Source: Nitriliruptoraceae bacterium (lineage in GTDB: Bacteria; Actinomycetota; Nitriliruptoria; Nitriliruptorales; Nitriliruptoraceae). From it: a stretch of 64,000 nucleotides of DNA. Positions 43,172 to 53,751 of this stretch are shown in pieces. The stretch is taken from positions 1 through 64,000 of the forward strand of contig JAFIEQ010000001.1 in NCBI GenBank assembly GCA_020832455.1. The letters run 5' to 3'. The translations under genes and the position numbers were made by a program. A model generated the notes under the pieces. That model was not told where the DNA came from. It was given only the letters and a program-made list of their open reading frames with translations, and searched no databases. Every line of letters begins with the position of its first letter. Positions within the stretch are counted from its first letter, which is position 1.

Positions 43172-44587
43172 TCAGTGGCGGATGAGCCGCTCGGCCAGGG
43201 TGCGACCAGACCGGGGGCGCCCGGTCCGCGCCGCACGGGCGTCGACCCGCGCCAGGGCGCCCTGCAGGTAGCGGGCACCGAGCCAGCGCAGCGGCTCCGG
43301 TTCCCACCGTCGTGACCGGTGCCCGACCATCGGCAGGTCCGCGAACGGGGTCTCGCCGTGGACGATGAGGTCGGCGACGACCCGGGCCCCGAGGTTGCTC
43401 GTGGCGACCCCCTGCCCGGTGTAACCGAGCGTCTGCCCGACACCGGTGACCGCGTCGAAGGCGAACGAGGGCATCCAATCCCGGGGCATCGCCAACGGCC
43501 CGCCCCATGCGTGGCTGAAGCCGACCTCGGCGAGGTCGGGGAACCAGCTGGTGAGCTGGTCGCGGAGCAGGGCGTGGGTCGCGGCGTGCTGGTCGTAGGC
43601 GGGGGCGATGCGCGATCCGAGGTGGTAGGGCGCCCCGCGTCCCCCGAACAGCACCCGACCGTCGAGCGTGCGTGACAGGTAGTCGACGGTCATCCGGTGC
43701 GAGGACAGCAGCTCGTGGCCAGCCCACCCGATCCGCGCCCACCTCGTGTCGTCGATCGGCTCGGTGAGCACGATCAGGGAGTAGACCGGGAGCACGTCGC
43801 GGTGGCGACCCGGCAGCTGCGAGGTCCAGGCCTCCGTGGCGACGACGACCGCGTCCGCACGCACCGTCGCGCGGTCGGTCGTGACCCGCACGGCGCCGTC
43901 GGGGCCGCGCGGCTCGATGCGGCGGACGCCGCTGCCCTCGTGGATCGTGGCACCTCGGCGCTCCACCGCCCGCGCCAGGCCACGGACGAGCCGACCCGGG
44001 TGGATGGCGGCGCCGTACGGGTCGAACATGGCGCCGTGGGCGTCCGCGACGTGGATGCGTTCGGCGAGCGCATCCACGTCGAGCAGTGCGACGCCCTGGT
44101 CGATCCCCAGGCGCCGCATCGCATCCAACGAGGAGGTGAGGTGTGGGACCTCGTGCCGTCCGCGGGCCACACGCAGGATGCCGCTGCGCCGCGCGTGGAT
44201 GTCGAGACCCTCGTCGTCGGCGGCGTGCAGGACCTGCTCGACCGTGTCGCGCATCGCGGTGGTCACCGCCCGGACGGTCGCCGGGGAGGTGCGCTCGGCG
44301 AGCGTCGTCGGCGTCACGGCGATGCCGGCGGCGAGCCACGCGCCGTTCCGCCCCGACGCCCCGAAGCCCGCGATCTGGGACTCGAGGACCACGACCTCGA
44401 GTCCCGGGTCGCGCACGAGCAGCTCGCGGGCGGTCCACAACCCGGAGAACCCCGCGCCGACGACGACGACGTCGGCCGTGGTGTCCCCAGTCAGGGGGGG
44501 CCGCGGGGTCAGATCGTCCCCGGAGGTCTCCAACCAGAAGCTGACGTCGGCGTGGTCGCCGGCGGCAGGTTGCGGAGCGGTGCTCAT
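43172..44587 (-). CDS. FAD-dependent amine oxidoreductase (DAO family; gamma-glutamylputrescine oxidase-like)
   Basis: TADVVVVGAGFSGLWTARELLVRDPGLEVVVLES, GFGASGRNGAWLAAG, GQTLGYTGQGVATSNLGARVVADLI. Confidence 0.82.
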   Translation of the reverse strand: MSTAPQPAAGDHADVSFWLETSGDDLTPRPPLTGDTTADVVVVGAGFSGLWTARELLVRDPGLEVVVLESQIAGFGASGRNGAWLAAGIAVTPTTLAERTSPATVRAVTTAMRDTVEQVLHAADDEGLDIHARRSGILRVARGRHEVPHLTSSLDAMRRLGIDQGVALLDVDALAERIHVADAHGAMFDPYGAAIHPGRLVRGLARAVERRGATIHEGSGVRRIEPRGPDGAVRVTTDRATVRADAVVVATEAWTSQLPGRHRDVLPVYSLIVLTEPIDDTRWARIGWAGHELLSSHRMTVDYLSRTLDGRVLFGGRGAPYHLGSRIAPAYDQHAATHALLRDQLTSWFPDLAEVGFSHAWGGPLAMPRDWMPSFAFDAVTGVGQTLGYTGQGVATSNLGARVVADLIVHGETPFADLPMVGHRSRRWEPEPLRWLGARYLQGALARVDARAARTGRPRSGRTLAERLIRH

Positions 44588-46188
44588 CGCTCGTTCCGAT
44601 CCCACAGGGCCAGCGCCAGCCCGTACGCCGTGAGGTGCTCCCCGGAGCGGGGATCGCGCCCGGTCAGGTCGCGGATCCGGTCGAGGCGGTACGCGAGGGT
44701 GTGGCGGTGCACGCGGAGCTCCTCCGCGGCGGGGCCGGGGCGGCACCCGTGGGCCAGGTACGCGCGCAGGCTCCGGACCAGCGCGCCGTCACCCCGGTCG
44801 TGCTCGAGCACCGGACCGAGGATCTGTGCGACGAAATCGCTGGCGCCGAGGTCGTCGCGGATCCCGGCGAGCAGACCCGCGAGCCCCAGCTCGTCCACGT
44901 CACGCACCGCGCCCTGACCGTCGAGGTTGAGCGCCACCGTCGCCTCGCGGAGGGCTGCCCGCAGCGCATCGACGTCGAGCTTGGGACGGCTCCGCCCGAT
45001 CCGCAGGTCCGACCACCCGCGACGCTGACCCGCGGCGAGCACCCGTTCGGCGGCGTCGGCGCCCTCCTCGGGCACCAACGCGTGGACCAGGCCGTCGTGC
45101 CGTCCCACCAGCGGTGGGCCGAGCTCCACCAGGGCGTCCTCCACGAGGGTGCACAGGGCGTGCTCCGGGGCACGAGGCGCACGGACGGCGAGGACGCGGT
45201 AGCGGTGTAGCGGGCGGGCGCCGAGCCGTTCGAGCGTGCGGTGGACCGAGGCGGCGGTCGCCCGCCCGGTGGCGACCTCCTCGAGGAGTTCGTCGATGCG
45301 CCGTCGATGCGCGTCGCGCACGGAGCGTTCGCGGGCGAGTTCGAGGTGCACCCCGGCGACGGCCTGTTCGAACAGCAGCACCTGGTGCTCCTCGAGGGCG
45401 GACGGGCCGCACGCGCTCACCACGGCCTCCACCTGATCGCCCACCGTGATGGTCGCCCAGGTGGCCACCCTGTCCGTCCCGTCCACCGCCACCTCGCCAC
45501 GCCCCCGGTCGCGTGGCAGGACGCGCCACAGCTGCTCCGGGTCCAGCCCGTGCCCGGTGTCGTCGAGCGTGGCCAGCACGCGCCCGGAGAAGTCGTAGAC
45601 GGTCAGGGTGACCGCGGGCATGGCCCGTTGGACGGCGCGCAGCACGGCCTCGACGCCCCCGTCCGCGGTCACGCTGGCCAGGATCTGCCGTTGCAGGCCC
45701 ACCGCGGCGCGCAGCATCGCGTCCCGCTGCTCGAACACCCGGTGCGCGACCCGCCGCGTGACCGCGATGAACGGCACCTCGTAGGGCACCGTGAACATCG
45801 GCAGCCCCTCGGCGTCGCAGGCGGCGCGCATCGCCGCCGGCGGCTCCGGCAGCGTCACCCCCGTCCCGAACCCCAGCGCCACGACCCCGTGAGCGGCGAT
45901 GCCGGCGACGAACCGGTGCTGGGCCTGCTCGTCGTCGCGGACCCCGAGTCCGGTCGTGAGCAGCAGCTCACCACCCTCGAGCCACGGGGTCGGGTCCGGG
46001 AGCTCGGAGATGTGCGCCCATCGGATGGGACCCCGCCGGTCGACCCCGTCGGCGCCGGCCACCACCCGCAGGCCCAGGCCGGGATCGGCGAGCAGGTCCG
46101 ACAGCTGGAGCGGCACGAGCGTCCCGTCCTCGACGTTCGGCGCATCGTAGACCTCGGTGGTCTCCCACCGGGATCGCTCGGTCCGCAC
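44584..46188 (-). CDS. PucR family transcriptional regulator
   Basis: N-terminal PucR domain (LSDLLADPGLGLRVVAGADGVDRRGPIRWAHISELPDPTPWLEGGELLLTTG) and C-terminal HTH (SLRAYLAHGCRPGPAAEELRVHRHTLAYRLDRIRDLTG); start (GTG) approximate. Confidence 0.88.
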   Translation of the reverse strand: MRTERSRWETTEVYDAPNVEDGTLVPLQLSDLLADPGLGLRVVAGADGVDRRGPIRWAHISELPDPTPWLEGGELLLTTGLGVRDDEQAQHRFVAGIAAHGVVALGFGTGVTLPEPPAAMRAACDAEGLPMFTVPYEVPFIAVTRRVAHRVFEQRDAMLRAAVGLQRQILASVTADGGVEAVLRAVQRAMPAVTLTVYDFSGRVLATLDDTGHGLDPEQLWRVLPRDRGRGEVAVDGTDRVATWATITVGDQVEAVVSACGPSALEEHQVLLFEQAVAGVHLELARERSVRDAHRRRIDELLEEVATGRATAASVHRTLERLGARPLHRYRVLAVRAPRAPEHALCTLVEDALVELGPPLVGRHDGLVHALVPEEGADAAERVLAAGQRRGWSDLRIGRSRPKLDVDALRAALREATVALNLDGQGAVRDVDELGLAGLLAGIRDDLGASDFVAQILGPVLEHDRGDGALVRSLRAYLAHGCRPGPAAEELRVHRHTLAYRLDRIRDLTGRDPRSGEHLTAYGLALALWDRNER

Positions 46189-46566
46189 CTCGTGTCCCAC
46201 GTGTCGTCCGCCTGGTCCGTGCGCCCGCTCGCGCGGTGCGGCCCGGACGCTAACGAGCGAGCTCCCCCGTCCGCTTCGGCCGAGGTGCCAGGACAGGTCC
46301 GAGGCTGCTGGCCACCTGGCCAACGGCGTGGCCCTTCGCCATCTGGCGAACGTGCGCTGCGCGGCCCGCTCCACCCGGCCAGCGACATCGCCGCCCCGGC
46401 GCTCGTAGGGTGCGGCCGGTGAACGACCGTTCGGAGGGCCGGACGCCGGGTCGCTGTCGCTCGTCGCCACGTCTCGACGTGGCGGTGGCGGGGGACACCC
46501 GGATCGGCCGGTGCGGTGCGATGAGGTGTCGGACAGTGGGCGCGTGCGCCCAGGGAGGCCAGCAGC

Positions 46567-48000
46567 GTGCGTACGACCAGCAACCTGATCGGCGGCGAGC
46601 TCGTTCCGGCGGTGTCCGGGGAGACCATGGACATCGTCGATCCGTCCATCGGCGAGGTGTTCGCCACCGCGCCGCGCTCGGGCGAGGAGGACGTCGATCG
46701 CGCGTGCCGCGCCGCCGCGGAGGGCTTCCTGGCGTGGCGGGATGCCACGCCGGCGACCCGCAGCCGTGCCCTGCTGCACCTCGCCGATGCGCTGGAGGCG
46801 CGCGGTGAGGAGCTGGTCCGCCTCGAATCGGAGAACACCGGCAAGCCGTTCCAGCTCACCATGGAAGAGGAGCTCGGCGCCGCCGTCGACCAGATCCGCT
46901 TCTTCGCCGGTGCCGCTCGGGTGCTCGAGGGGCGATCGGCCGGGGAGTACCTCGAGAACCACACGTCGATGATCCGCCGTGAGCCGGTCGGCGTCTGCGG
47001 GCAGGTCACGCCGTGGAACTACCCGATGATGATGGCGGTGTGGAAGTTCGCACCGGCGATCGCCGCCGGCAACGCCGTGGTGATCAAGCCCTCCGACACC
47101 ACCCCGCTGTCCACGGTGCTGATGGCCGAGATCGCCCAGGAGTTCCTCCCACCCGGCGTGTTCAACGTCGTCTGCGGCGACCGGGACACCGGCCGGGCGC
47201 TCGTCTCCCACGACATCCCCCAGATGGTCTCGGTCACCGGATCCGTCCGCGCCGGGATGCAGGTCGCGGAGGCCGCCGCGAAGGACCTCAAGCGCACCCA
47301 CCTCGAGCTCGGGGGCAAGGCGCCGGTCATCGTCTTCGACGACGCCGACATCGAGGCGACCGCCGCCGGCATCGCCGGCGCCGGCTACTTCAACGCCGGC
47401 CAGGACTGCACCGCGGCCACACGTGTGCTCGCCGGGTCGCGCATCCACGACGACCTGGTGGCGGCGCTCGCCGAGCAGGCGCGCGGCACCACCACCGCCG
47501 GCATCCACGACGGTGGTGACGAGCCGGACTACGGCCCGCTCAACAACAGCGACCAGCACGACCGCGTCAAGGGGTTCCTCGAGCGTCGGCCCGACCACGT
47601 CGAGGTGGTGGCCGGCGGCAACCCCCTGGTGCGCGACGGGTTCTTCTTCGAGCCGACGGTCGCGGCCGGGTTCCGTCAGGACGACGAGATGATCCAGACC
47701 GAGATCTTCGGTCCGGTCGTCACCGTCCAGCGGTTCGACGACGAGGCCCAGGCCCTGACCTGGGCCAACGGTGTCAAGTACGGGCTCGCGTCCAGCGTGT
47801 GGACCCGGGACCACAGCCGGGCGATGCGCGTGGCCAAGGGCCTCGACTTCGGCGCGGTGTGGATCAACACCCACATCCCGGTGGTCGCGGAGATGCCCCA
47901 CGGTGGGTTCAAGCACTCCGGGCACGGCAAGGACCTCTCCATGTACGGCATGGAGGACTACACCCGCATCAAGCACGTCATGAGTGACATCAGCTACTGA
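46567..48000 (+). CDS. Aldehyde dehydrogenase (aminobutyraldehyde dehydrogenase-like)
   Basis: [80 protein letters not shown]. Confidence 0.9.
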   Translation: MRTTSNLIGGELVPAVSGETMDIVDPSIGEVFATAPRSGEEDVDRACRAAAEGFLAWRDATPATRSRALLHLADALEARGEELVRLESENTGKPFQLTMEEELGAAVDQIRFFAGAARVLEGRSAGEYLENHTSMIRREPVGVCGQVTPWNYPMMMAVWKFAPAIAAGNAVVIKPSDTTPLSTVLMAEIAQEFLPPGVFNVVCGDRDTGRALVSHDIPQMVSVTGSVRAGMQVAEAAAKDLKRTHLELGGKAPVIVFDDADIEATAAGIAGAGYFNAGQDCTAATRVLAGSRIHDDLVAALAEQARGTTTAGIHDGGDEPDYGPLNNSDQHDRVKGFLERRPDHVEVVAGGNPLVRDGFFFEPTVAAGFRQDDEMIQTEIFGPVVTVQRFDDEAQALTWANGVKYGLASSVWTRDHSRAMRVAKGLDFGAVWINTHIPVVAEMPHGGFKHSGHGKDLSMYGMEDYTRIKHVMSDISY

Positions 48001-48052
48001 GCACCACCCCACCGCGTCCCGCCGCGGTGCCCCCCCTCGAACGGAGCGAACG

Positions 48053-49432
48053 ATGACGCAGACCGGCGCACAGCTCGGCGACGGCAACCTGTGGTTGCAC
48101 TTCACCAGGACCTCGGACTGGATCGGCGACAGTCCGTCGATCCCCGTGCTCGACCGCGGGGAGGGCTGCTACGTCTGGGACACCGACGGCAAGCGGTACT
48201 TCGACGGCCTCTCGGCGTTGTTCTGCGCCCAGATCGGCTACGGCCACCAGGAGCTGATCGACGCGGCCAGCGAGCAGATGGCGAAGTTGCCGTTCGCGAC
48301 GAACTGGTCGTGGGCCCACCAGCCGGCGGTCGACCTGGCCGGCCGTCTGGCGGAGCTGTTCCCCGGCGACCTCGACCACTTCTTCTTCGTCAACTCCGGG
48401 TCGGAGGCGGTCGAGTCCGCCATGAAGCTCGCGATCCAGTACCACCGCACCCGCGGCGAGGACCGCTGGAAGTTCATCTCGCGCAACTACGCCTACCACG
48501 GCACGACCTTCGGGGCGCTGGGGATGACCGGGCTGCCGGGGCTGCGCAAGATGTTCGAGCCGCTGCGCCCGGGGCACTACCACGCGCCCAACACCAACGA
48601 GTACCGCTGCAAGGTCTCGGCGGCCTGCGCCCCCTGTGACCTGACCTGCGCCCGCTCGTTCGAGCAGATCATCGAGGCGGAGGGGCCCGACCAGATCGCG
48701 GCGATCTTCGTGGAGCCGGTCCAGAACGCGGGTGGGTGCTTCACCCCGCCGGACGGCTACATGGAGGAGGTCCGTGCGATCTGCGACAAGTACGGGATCC
48801 TGATGGTCTCCGACGAGGTGATCTGCGCCTTCGGTCGCCTCGGGACCTGGACCGGCGCGGAGAAGTACGGCTACCTGCCCGACATCCTGACCTTCGCCAA
48901 GGGCGTCACCTCGGCCTACCAGCCGCTCGGGGGGCTGGGCTTCCGCAGCCACATCGCGGAGGTCCTCCAGCAGGACACGGGCTCGATGTACCTCCACGGC
49001 TCGACCTGGGGCGGGCACCCGGTCGCGGCGGCCGTGGCGCTGGCCAACCTGGATCTGTTCGAGAAGCACGGGGTGCTCGAGAACGTCCAGGCGAACGGGG
49101 ACTGGTTCGGCGAGCAGCTGTGGGCGCTGTACGACAAGCACCACATCGTCGGTGACGTGCGCGGGACCGGCTACTTCTGGGCGATGGAGCTGGTCAAGGA
49201 CCGCGACCACAAGATCCAGTTCGACGACGACGAGACGGAACGGCTGCTGCGCGGCTTCCTCTCCAACCGGCTCATGGAGCTCGGGCTCATCTGTCGGGCG
49301 GACGACCGGGACGAACCGGTCATCCAGCTCTCCCCGCCGTTGGTCTCGACCCGGGAACAGCTGACCGAGGTCATCCAGATCCTCGACACCGTCCTCGGCG
49401 AAGCCACGGTCAAGATGACGGAGGAGAGCTGA
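48053..49432 (+). CDS. Class III aminotransferase (putrescine/omega-amino acid:pyruvate type)
   Basis: FFVNSGSEAVESAMKLAIQYHRTRGE, PDILTFAKGVTSAYQPLGGL, HGSTWGGHPVAAAVALANL. Confidence 0.88.
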   Translation: MTQTGAQLGDGNLWLHFTRTSDWIGDSPSIPVLDRGEGCYVWDTDGKRYFDGLSALFCAQIGYGHQELIDAASEQMAKLPFATNWSWAHQPAVDLAGRLAELFPGDLDHFFFVNSGSEAVESAMKLAIQYHRTRGEDRWKFISRNYAYHGTTFGALGMTGLPGLRKMFEPLRPGHYHAPNTNEYRCKVSAACAPCDLTCARSFEQIIEAEGPDQIAAIFVEPVQNAGGCFTPPDGYMEEVRAICDKYGILMVSDEVICAFGRLGTWTGAEKYGYLPDILTFAKGVTSAYQPLGGLGFRSHIAEVLQQDTGSMYLHGSTWGGHPVAAAVALANLDLFEKHGVLENVQANGDWFGEQLWALYDKHHIVGDVRGTGYFWAMELVKDRDHKIQFDDDETERLLRGFLSNRLMELGLICRADDRDEPVIQLSPPLVSTREQLTEVIQILDTVLGEATVKMTEES

Positions 49433-49433
49433 G

Positions 49434-50567
49434 ATGGTGAGCTCGGTGCGGGTCGGGCTCCCCTCGGAGACGAAGGATCGGGAACGGCGGGTGGCGCTCA
49501 CGCCATCGGCGGTCAACCTGTTGATCGGCCACGGGCACGAGGTGCTCGTGCAGGCTGGGGCCGGGGAGGGCGCCGGCTTCACCGACGAGCACTACACGCA
49601 GGCCGGGGCCAGGCTGGTCGCGGATGCCGCCGAGGTGTGGGGTGCGGACCTGGTCTGCAAGGTCAAGGAACCGCAGTCCTCGGAGTACGCCCACTTCCGT
49701 GACGACCTGACCCTGTTCGCCTACCTGCACCTCGCAGCGGAGCCGGACCTGACGCGCGCCCTGCTGGACGCGGGCGTGCACGCCTACGCCTTCGAGACCC
49801 TCACGGACCGGTACGGGCTGCCGCTGCTGGCACCGATGTCGGAGATCGCCGGTCGTGCCGCGGCCATCGTCGGTGCCGCGCAGCTGTCCTCGGCCTCCGG
49901 GGGGTCGGGCACGCTGATGGGTGGCGCGGCGGGGGTCCCGCCGGCCAAGGTGGTCGTGCTCGGGATGGGGGTCGCCGGCACGATGGCCGCCATCGGGGCC
50001 CGCGGGCTCGACGCTCACGTGACGGGCGTGGACGTGGACCTGCACCGGCTCTACGAGCACCACCTGGCGGGCAACCTCGATGCCACCCAGGCCAGTGAGC
50101 CGGCCCTGGTGGGCGAGCACGTGCGCGAGGCGGACCTCGTGATCGGGGCCGCGCTGGTGCCCGGCGCCCGCGCGCCGGTCGTGGTCACCGAGGAACAGGT
50201 CGCCTCCATGCGGCCAGGCTCGGTCGTGGTCGACCTCGCCATCGACCAGGGCGGCTGCATCGAGACGGCCCGGCCGACCTCGCTGTCCGAGCCGACCTAC
50301 GTCGAGCACGGGGTCGTGCACTACTGCGTGACCAACGTGCCGGGACAGTTCCCGCGGACCGCGTCCAAGGCGCTGTCCGCTGCGGTCGCCCCGAAGCTGT
50401 TGCGGCTGGCCGACGACCTGGCGGCGGGTCGCGCCGGCACGGAGCAGGAGCACCCGGTGCTGCAGGGCGCCCGCAACGTCGACGGTGGCGCGATCCAGCA
50501 CGAGGCGGTCGCGGCCGTGTTCCCCGACCTCCCGGCGGCCGCAGGCCTGGCTGGTGACGCGGCGTGA
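49434..50567 (+). CDS. ald: Alanine dehydrogenase
   Basis: VRVGLPSETKDRERRVALTPSAVNLLIGHGHEVLVQAGAGEGAGF, VCKVKEPQSSEY, LLAPMSEIAGRAA, CVTNVPGQFPRTASKAL. Confidence 0.93.
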   Translation: MVSSVRVGLPSETKDRERRVALTPSAVNLLIGHGHEVLVQAGAGEGAGFTDEHYTQAGARLVADAAEVWGADLVCKVKEPQSSEYAHFRDDLTLFAYLHLAAEPDLTRALLDAGVHAYAFETLTDRYGLPLLAPMSEIAGRAAAIVGAAQLSSASGGSGTLMGGAAGVPPAKVVVLGMGVAGTMAAIGARGLDAHVTGVDVDLHRLYEHHLAGNLDATQASEPALVGEHVREADLVIGAALVPGARAPVVVTEEQVASMRPGSVVVDLAIDQGGCIETARPTSLSEPTYVEHGVVHYCVTNVPGQFPRTASKALSAAVAPKLLRLADDLAAGRAGTEQEHPVLQGARNVDGGAIQHEAVAAVFPDLPAAAGLAGDAA

Positions 50568-50661
50568 GGGCGCGAGCCCGGGCGGCGCACGCGGCAGGGT
50601 GTTACCTGCACGACACGTCCATCGGGCAGGATGCAGCGCTCGGGGTCGGGGTAGGAGGAGC

Positions 50662-51810
50662 ATGGTGAGCGAGATCACGACACAGGCGGCGGTGTCACCG
50701 CAGGTCACGTCCCCGGCCGACACGGGCTCCGCGGTGACCCTGCAGGGGGTCAGCAAGCGGTTCCCCGGGGTCAAGGGCGCGGATCCGGTCGTCGCGGTCG
50801 ACCACCTCGACCTCGACATCGCCGATGGCGAGTTCTTCTCCCTGCTGGGTCCCTCGGGCTGCGGCAAGACCACCACGCTGCGGATGATCGCCGGGTTCGA
50901 GTACCCCTCGGCCGGGTCGATCCAGATCTTCGGTGACGAGGTCGGGCTCGAGCCGCCCAACAAGCGACCCGTCAACACCGTCTTCCAGTCCTACGCGCTG
51001 TTCCCCCACATGACGATCGAGCAGAACATCGCGTTCGGGCTCGAGATGCAGGACCTGCCCCGCGCGGAGATCAAGCAGCGCACCGGCGAGGTCATCGAAC
51101 TGGTCCAGATGCAGGGCCGCGAGCAGCGCAAGCCCAAGCAGCTCTCCGGTGGGCAGCAGCAGCGGGTGGCACTCGCGCGGGCGTTGGTGAACCACCCCAA
51201 GGTGCTCCTGCTCGACGAGCCCCTGGGCGCGCTGGACCTCAAGCTGCGCCAGGCGATGCAGGACGAGCTCAAGCGGATCCAGGAACAGGTCGGGATCACC
51301 TTCGTCTACGTCACCCACGATCAGGAGGAGGCGCTGACGATGTCGGACCGCATCGCGGTCATGCACGACGGCGTGCTCCTGCAGGTCGGCTCCCCGGAAC
51401 AGATCTACGACGCGCCCCGGACCCGGTTCGTCGCCGACTTCATCGGGGACACCAACCTCGCCGAGGCGACGGTCGTCGACGCGGACCACGTCCGGCTCGC
51501 GGACGGCACGGCCATCCGCGTGTCCAGCGACCGGGCGCCGGACTCGCCGATCACGGTGGCCCTGCGCCCCGAGACCCTCGGGCTGCGCCAGCACGACGCG
51601 GAGCGAGACCAGCGCCTGGACGCGGTGCAGGGCGTCGTCGCCCGGGTGACCTTCCTCGGCAACGCCAACCGCTACGAGGTGGCCGCCGCCGACGGGGCAC
51701 TGGTCTTCGACGTCCGCCAGGGCAACGCCCCGGGCGTGGAGCACTTCGCCGTCGGGGACCAGGTCCGGGTGCGGTGGTCGCCGTCGAGCGCCACCGTGCT
51801 CGAGGACTGA
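50662..51810 (+). CDS. potA: Spermidine/putrescine ABC transporter ATP-binding protein
   Basis: LLGPSGCGKTTTLRMIAGFE, KQLSGGQQQRVALARALVNHPKVLLLDEPLGALDLKLR, TOBE-like C-terminus. Confidence 0.92.
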   Translation: MVSEITTQAAVSPQVTSPADTGSAVTLQGVSKRFPGVKGADPVVAVDHLDLDIADGEFFSLLGPSGCGKTTTLRMIAGFEYPSAGSIQIFGDEVGLEPPNKRPVNTVFQSYALFPHMTIEQNIAFGLEMQDLPRAEIKQRTGEVIELVQMQGREQRKPKQLSGGQQQRVALARALVNHPKVLLLDEPLGALDLKLRQAMQDELKRIQEQVGITFVYVTHDQEEALTMSDRIAVMHDGVLLQVGSPEQIYDAPRTRFVADFIGDTNLAEATVVDADHVRLADGTAIRVSSDRAPDSPITVALRPETLGLRQHDAERDQRLDAVQGVVARVTFLGNANRYEVAAADGALVFDVRQGNAPGVEHFAVGDQVRVRWSPSSATVLED

Positions 51811-51821
51811 GGGGGCCCGCG

Positions 51822-52760
51822 GTGGCGAACGAGCCCGCAACCGTCGAGGCGCTCGAGCCTCCGGATCTCGACGGCAAGCCGCCCCAGCACGTGGCGGTCG
51901 CCGGCCTGGAGCACGACGCGGAGAAGGCCGAGTCCCGGCGTGGCTTCCTGATCGGGCTGCCGAGCTACGTCTACCTGGTGCTGTTCTTCGCCCTGCCACT
52001 CGCGATCGTGGTGGTCTACTCCTTCGCGACCCGGTCGGCCTCCGGGCTCACCGTGCTCGGCGACTGGAACCTGCGGTCCTACGGGCGCCTGACCGACGAC
52101 CTCGTGCTCCTGATCACGTGGCGTTCGTTCTGGATCGCGACGGTCACGACGGTGATCTGTCTGGTGATCGCCTACCCGTTCGCCTACTACATCGCGACGC
52201 GGGCCCCGCGGGTCCGCGCCCTGCTGCTCGTCCTGGTGATGATCCCGTTCTGGTCCAACTTCCTGGTGCGCACCTACGCGTGGCGGTTGCTGCTGTCCAC
52301 CGACGGCCCGTTCGTGCGCATCCTGGAGTTCATCGGCTTCAGCGACGTCCGCCTGCTGTTCACGCCGACCGCGGTCACCCTGGGGCTGGTCTACGGCTAC
52401 CTGCCCTTCATGATCCTGCCGCTGTACGCGTCGCTCGAGCGCCTCGACCATTCCCTGGTCGAGGCCGCCAGGGACCTGTACGCCTCCGGGTGGGAGGCCT
52501 TCCGACGGGTGACGTGGCCGCTGTCGCGTCCCGGCGTCATCGCGGGGTCCATCCTGGTCTTCATCCCCTCGTTCGGCGCCTACGTTACCCCGGAGATCCT
52601 CGGCGGCACGGGCACGACGATGCTCGGTAGCTACATCCAGCGCCAGTTCGTCGGCACCGCGAGCGACTGGCCGTTCGGTTCGGCGCTGTCGGTCACGATC
52701 CTGTTCGTGATGATGATCGCCGCGACCTTCTACTTCCGATCGGGAGGGAAGGACCTGTGA
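51822..52760 (+). CDS. potB: Polyamine ABC transporter permease
   Basis: Multi-TM; LVEAARDLYASGWEAFRRVTWPLSRPGVIAG permease loop. Confidence 0.9.
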   Translation: MANEPATVEALEPPDLDGKPPQHVAVAGLEHDAEKAESRRGFLIGLPSYVYLVLFFALPLAIVVVYSFATRSASGLTVLGDWNLRSYGRLTDDLVLLITWRSFWIATVTTVICLVIAYPFAYYIATRAPRVRALLLVLVMIPFWSNFLVRTYAWRLLLSTDGPFVRILEFIGFSDVRLLFTPTAVTLGLVYGYLPFMILPLYASLERLDHSLVEAARDLYASGWEAFRRVTWPLSRPGVIAGSILVFIPSFGAYVTPEILGGTGTTMLGSYIQRQFVGTASDWPFGSALSVTILFVMMIAATFYFRSGGKDL

Positions 52761-53635
52761 GCATCCTCGACACCGGCGCTCCGGGCGCCGCCGCCGTCGC
52801 CGAGGACTCGGTCGCGCGTCCCCGCCGGACCGTGGACCGGCTCCTGGCGGGCAACGCCTGGATCGTGTTCGCGTTCCTGTACCTGCCGATCCTGGTCCTG
52901 GTCGTCTACTCCTTCAACGACAACAACCGGGTCGGGATCTGGACCGAGGCGAGCCTGCGCTGGTACGGCGAGATGTTCGGCAACGCCCGGGTCATGGACG
53001 CGCTGCGGACCTCGATCCTGGTGGCGGTGCTCTCCACCGCCGTCTCCACGGTGCTCGGGACGGCGGCCGCGTTGTCGCTGGAGCGGTTCCGCTACAAGGG
53101 CCAACGCGCGTTCGACGGCCTGCTCTACCTGCCGGTCATCATCCCGGACATCACGATGGCCGTGATGCTGCTGCTGTTCTTCGTGCAGGCGTTCGACATC
53201 ATCCTGGTGCTGACCGGGGTGGGGCTGTCGCGCGGGCTCGGCACCATCACTCTGGCGCACATCGCGTTCAACATCTCCTTCGTGGCGCTGGTGGTCCGGG
53301 CACGACTGTCCGGGCTCGACAGCAGCCTGGAGGAGGCAGCGGCCGATCTGTACGCGACCCGGTGGCAGGCGTTCCGGCGGGTCACCCTGCCGTTGATCGC
53401 GCCCGGGGTCGCCGGCGGCGCGCTGTTGGCGCTGACACTGTCCCTCGACGACGTCGTGATCGCCGAGTTCGTCTCCGGTGCCGGGTCCACGACCCTGCCG
53501 GTGTACGTCTTCGGGGCGCTGCGTCGGGGGGTGACCCCGCTCATCAACGCGGTCTCCGTGCTGATGCTCGCGGGATCGATCCTGCTCGTGCTGGCATCGC
53601 TCGCGATCAGCCGGCGGCGCAGCGGGGAGGCGTGA
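52757..53635 (+). CDS. potC: Polyamine ABC transporter permease
   Basis: Multi-TM; LEEAAADLYATRWQAFRRVTLPLIAPGVAGGALLALTLSLDDVVIAEFVSG. Confidence 0.9.
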   Translation: MSILDTGAPGAAAVAEDSVARPRRTVDRLLAGNAWIVFAFLYLPILVLVVYSFNDNNRVGIWTEASLRWYGEMFGNARVMDALRTSILVAVLSTAVSTVLGTAAALSLERFRYKGQRAFDGLLYLPVIIPDITMAVMLLLFFVQAFDIILVLTGVGLSRGLGTITLAHIAFNISFVALVVRARLSGLDSSLEEAAADLYATRWQAFRRVTLPLIAPGVAGGALLALTLSLDDVVIAEFVSGAGSTTLPVYVFGALRRGVTPLINAVSVLMLAGSILLVLASLAISRRRSGEA

Positions 53636-53751
53636 TGACGCGGGAGCGGTGCGACGGTGCCGTGGACACGAGGGAGCGGTCGCCCATCCTGGGCGCCGAC
53701 GATCCGAGGTGGAACGTGACCTACGACGAACGAGAGAGGTGGCTCGCATGA
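53635..53751 (+). CDS. 38-aa small ORF bridging potC and potD
   Basis: MTRERCDGAVDTRERSPILGADDPRWNVTYDERERWLA; TGATG overlap with the potC stop and ATGATG overlap with the potD start. Confidence 0.5.
   Translation: MTRERCDGAVDTRERSPILGADDPRWNVTYDERERWLA

Noticed and set aside
48590-48660. Cys-rich insert (RCKVSAACAPCDLTCA) in the class III aminotransferase, considered as a metal site
   Set aside because: Similar Cys-containing inserts occur in related aminotransferases as far as I recall; no independent sign of metal binding.
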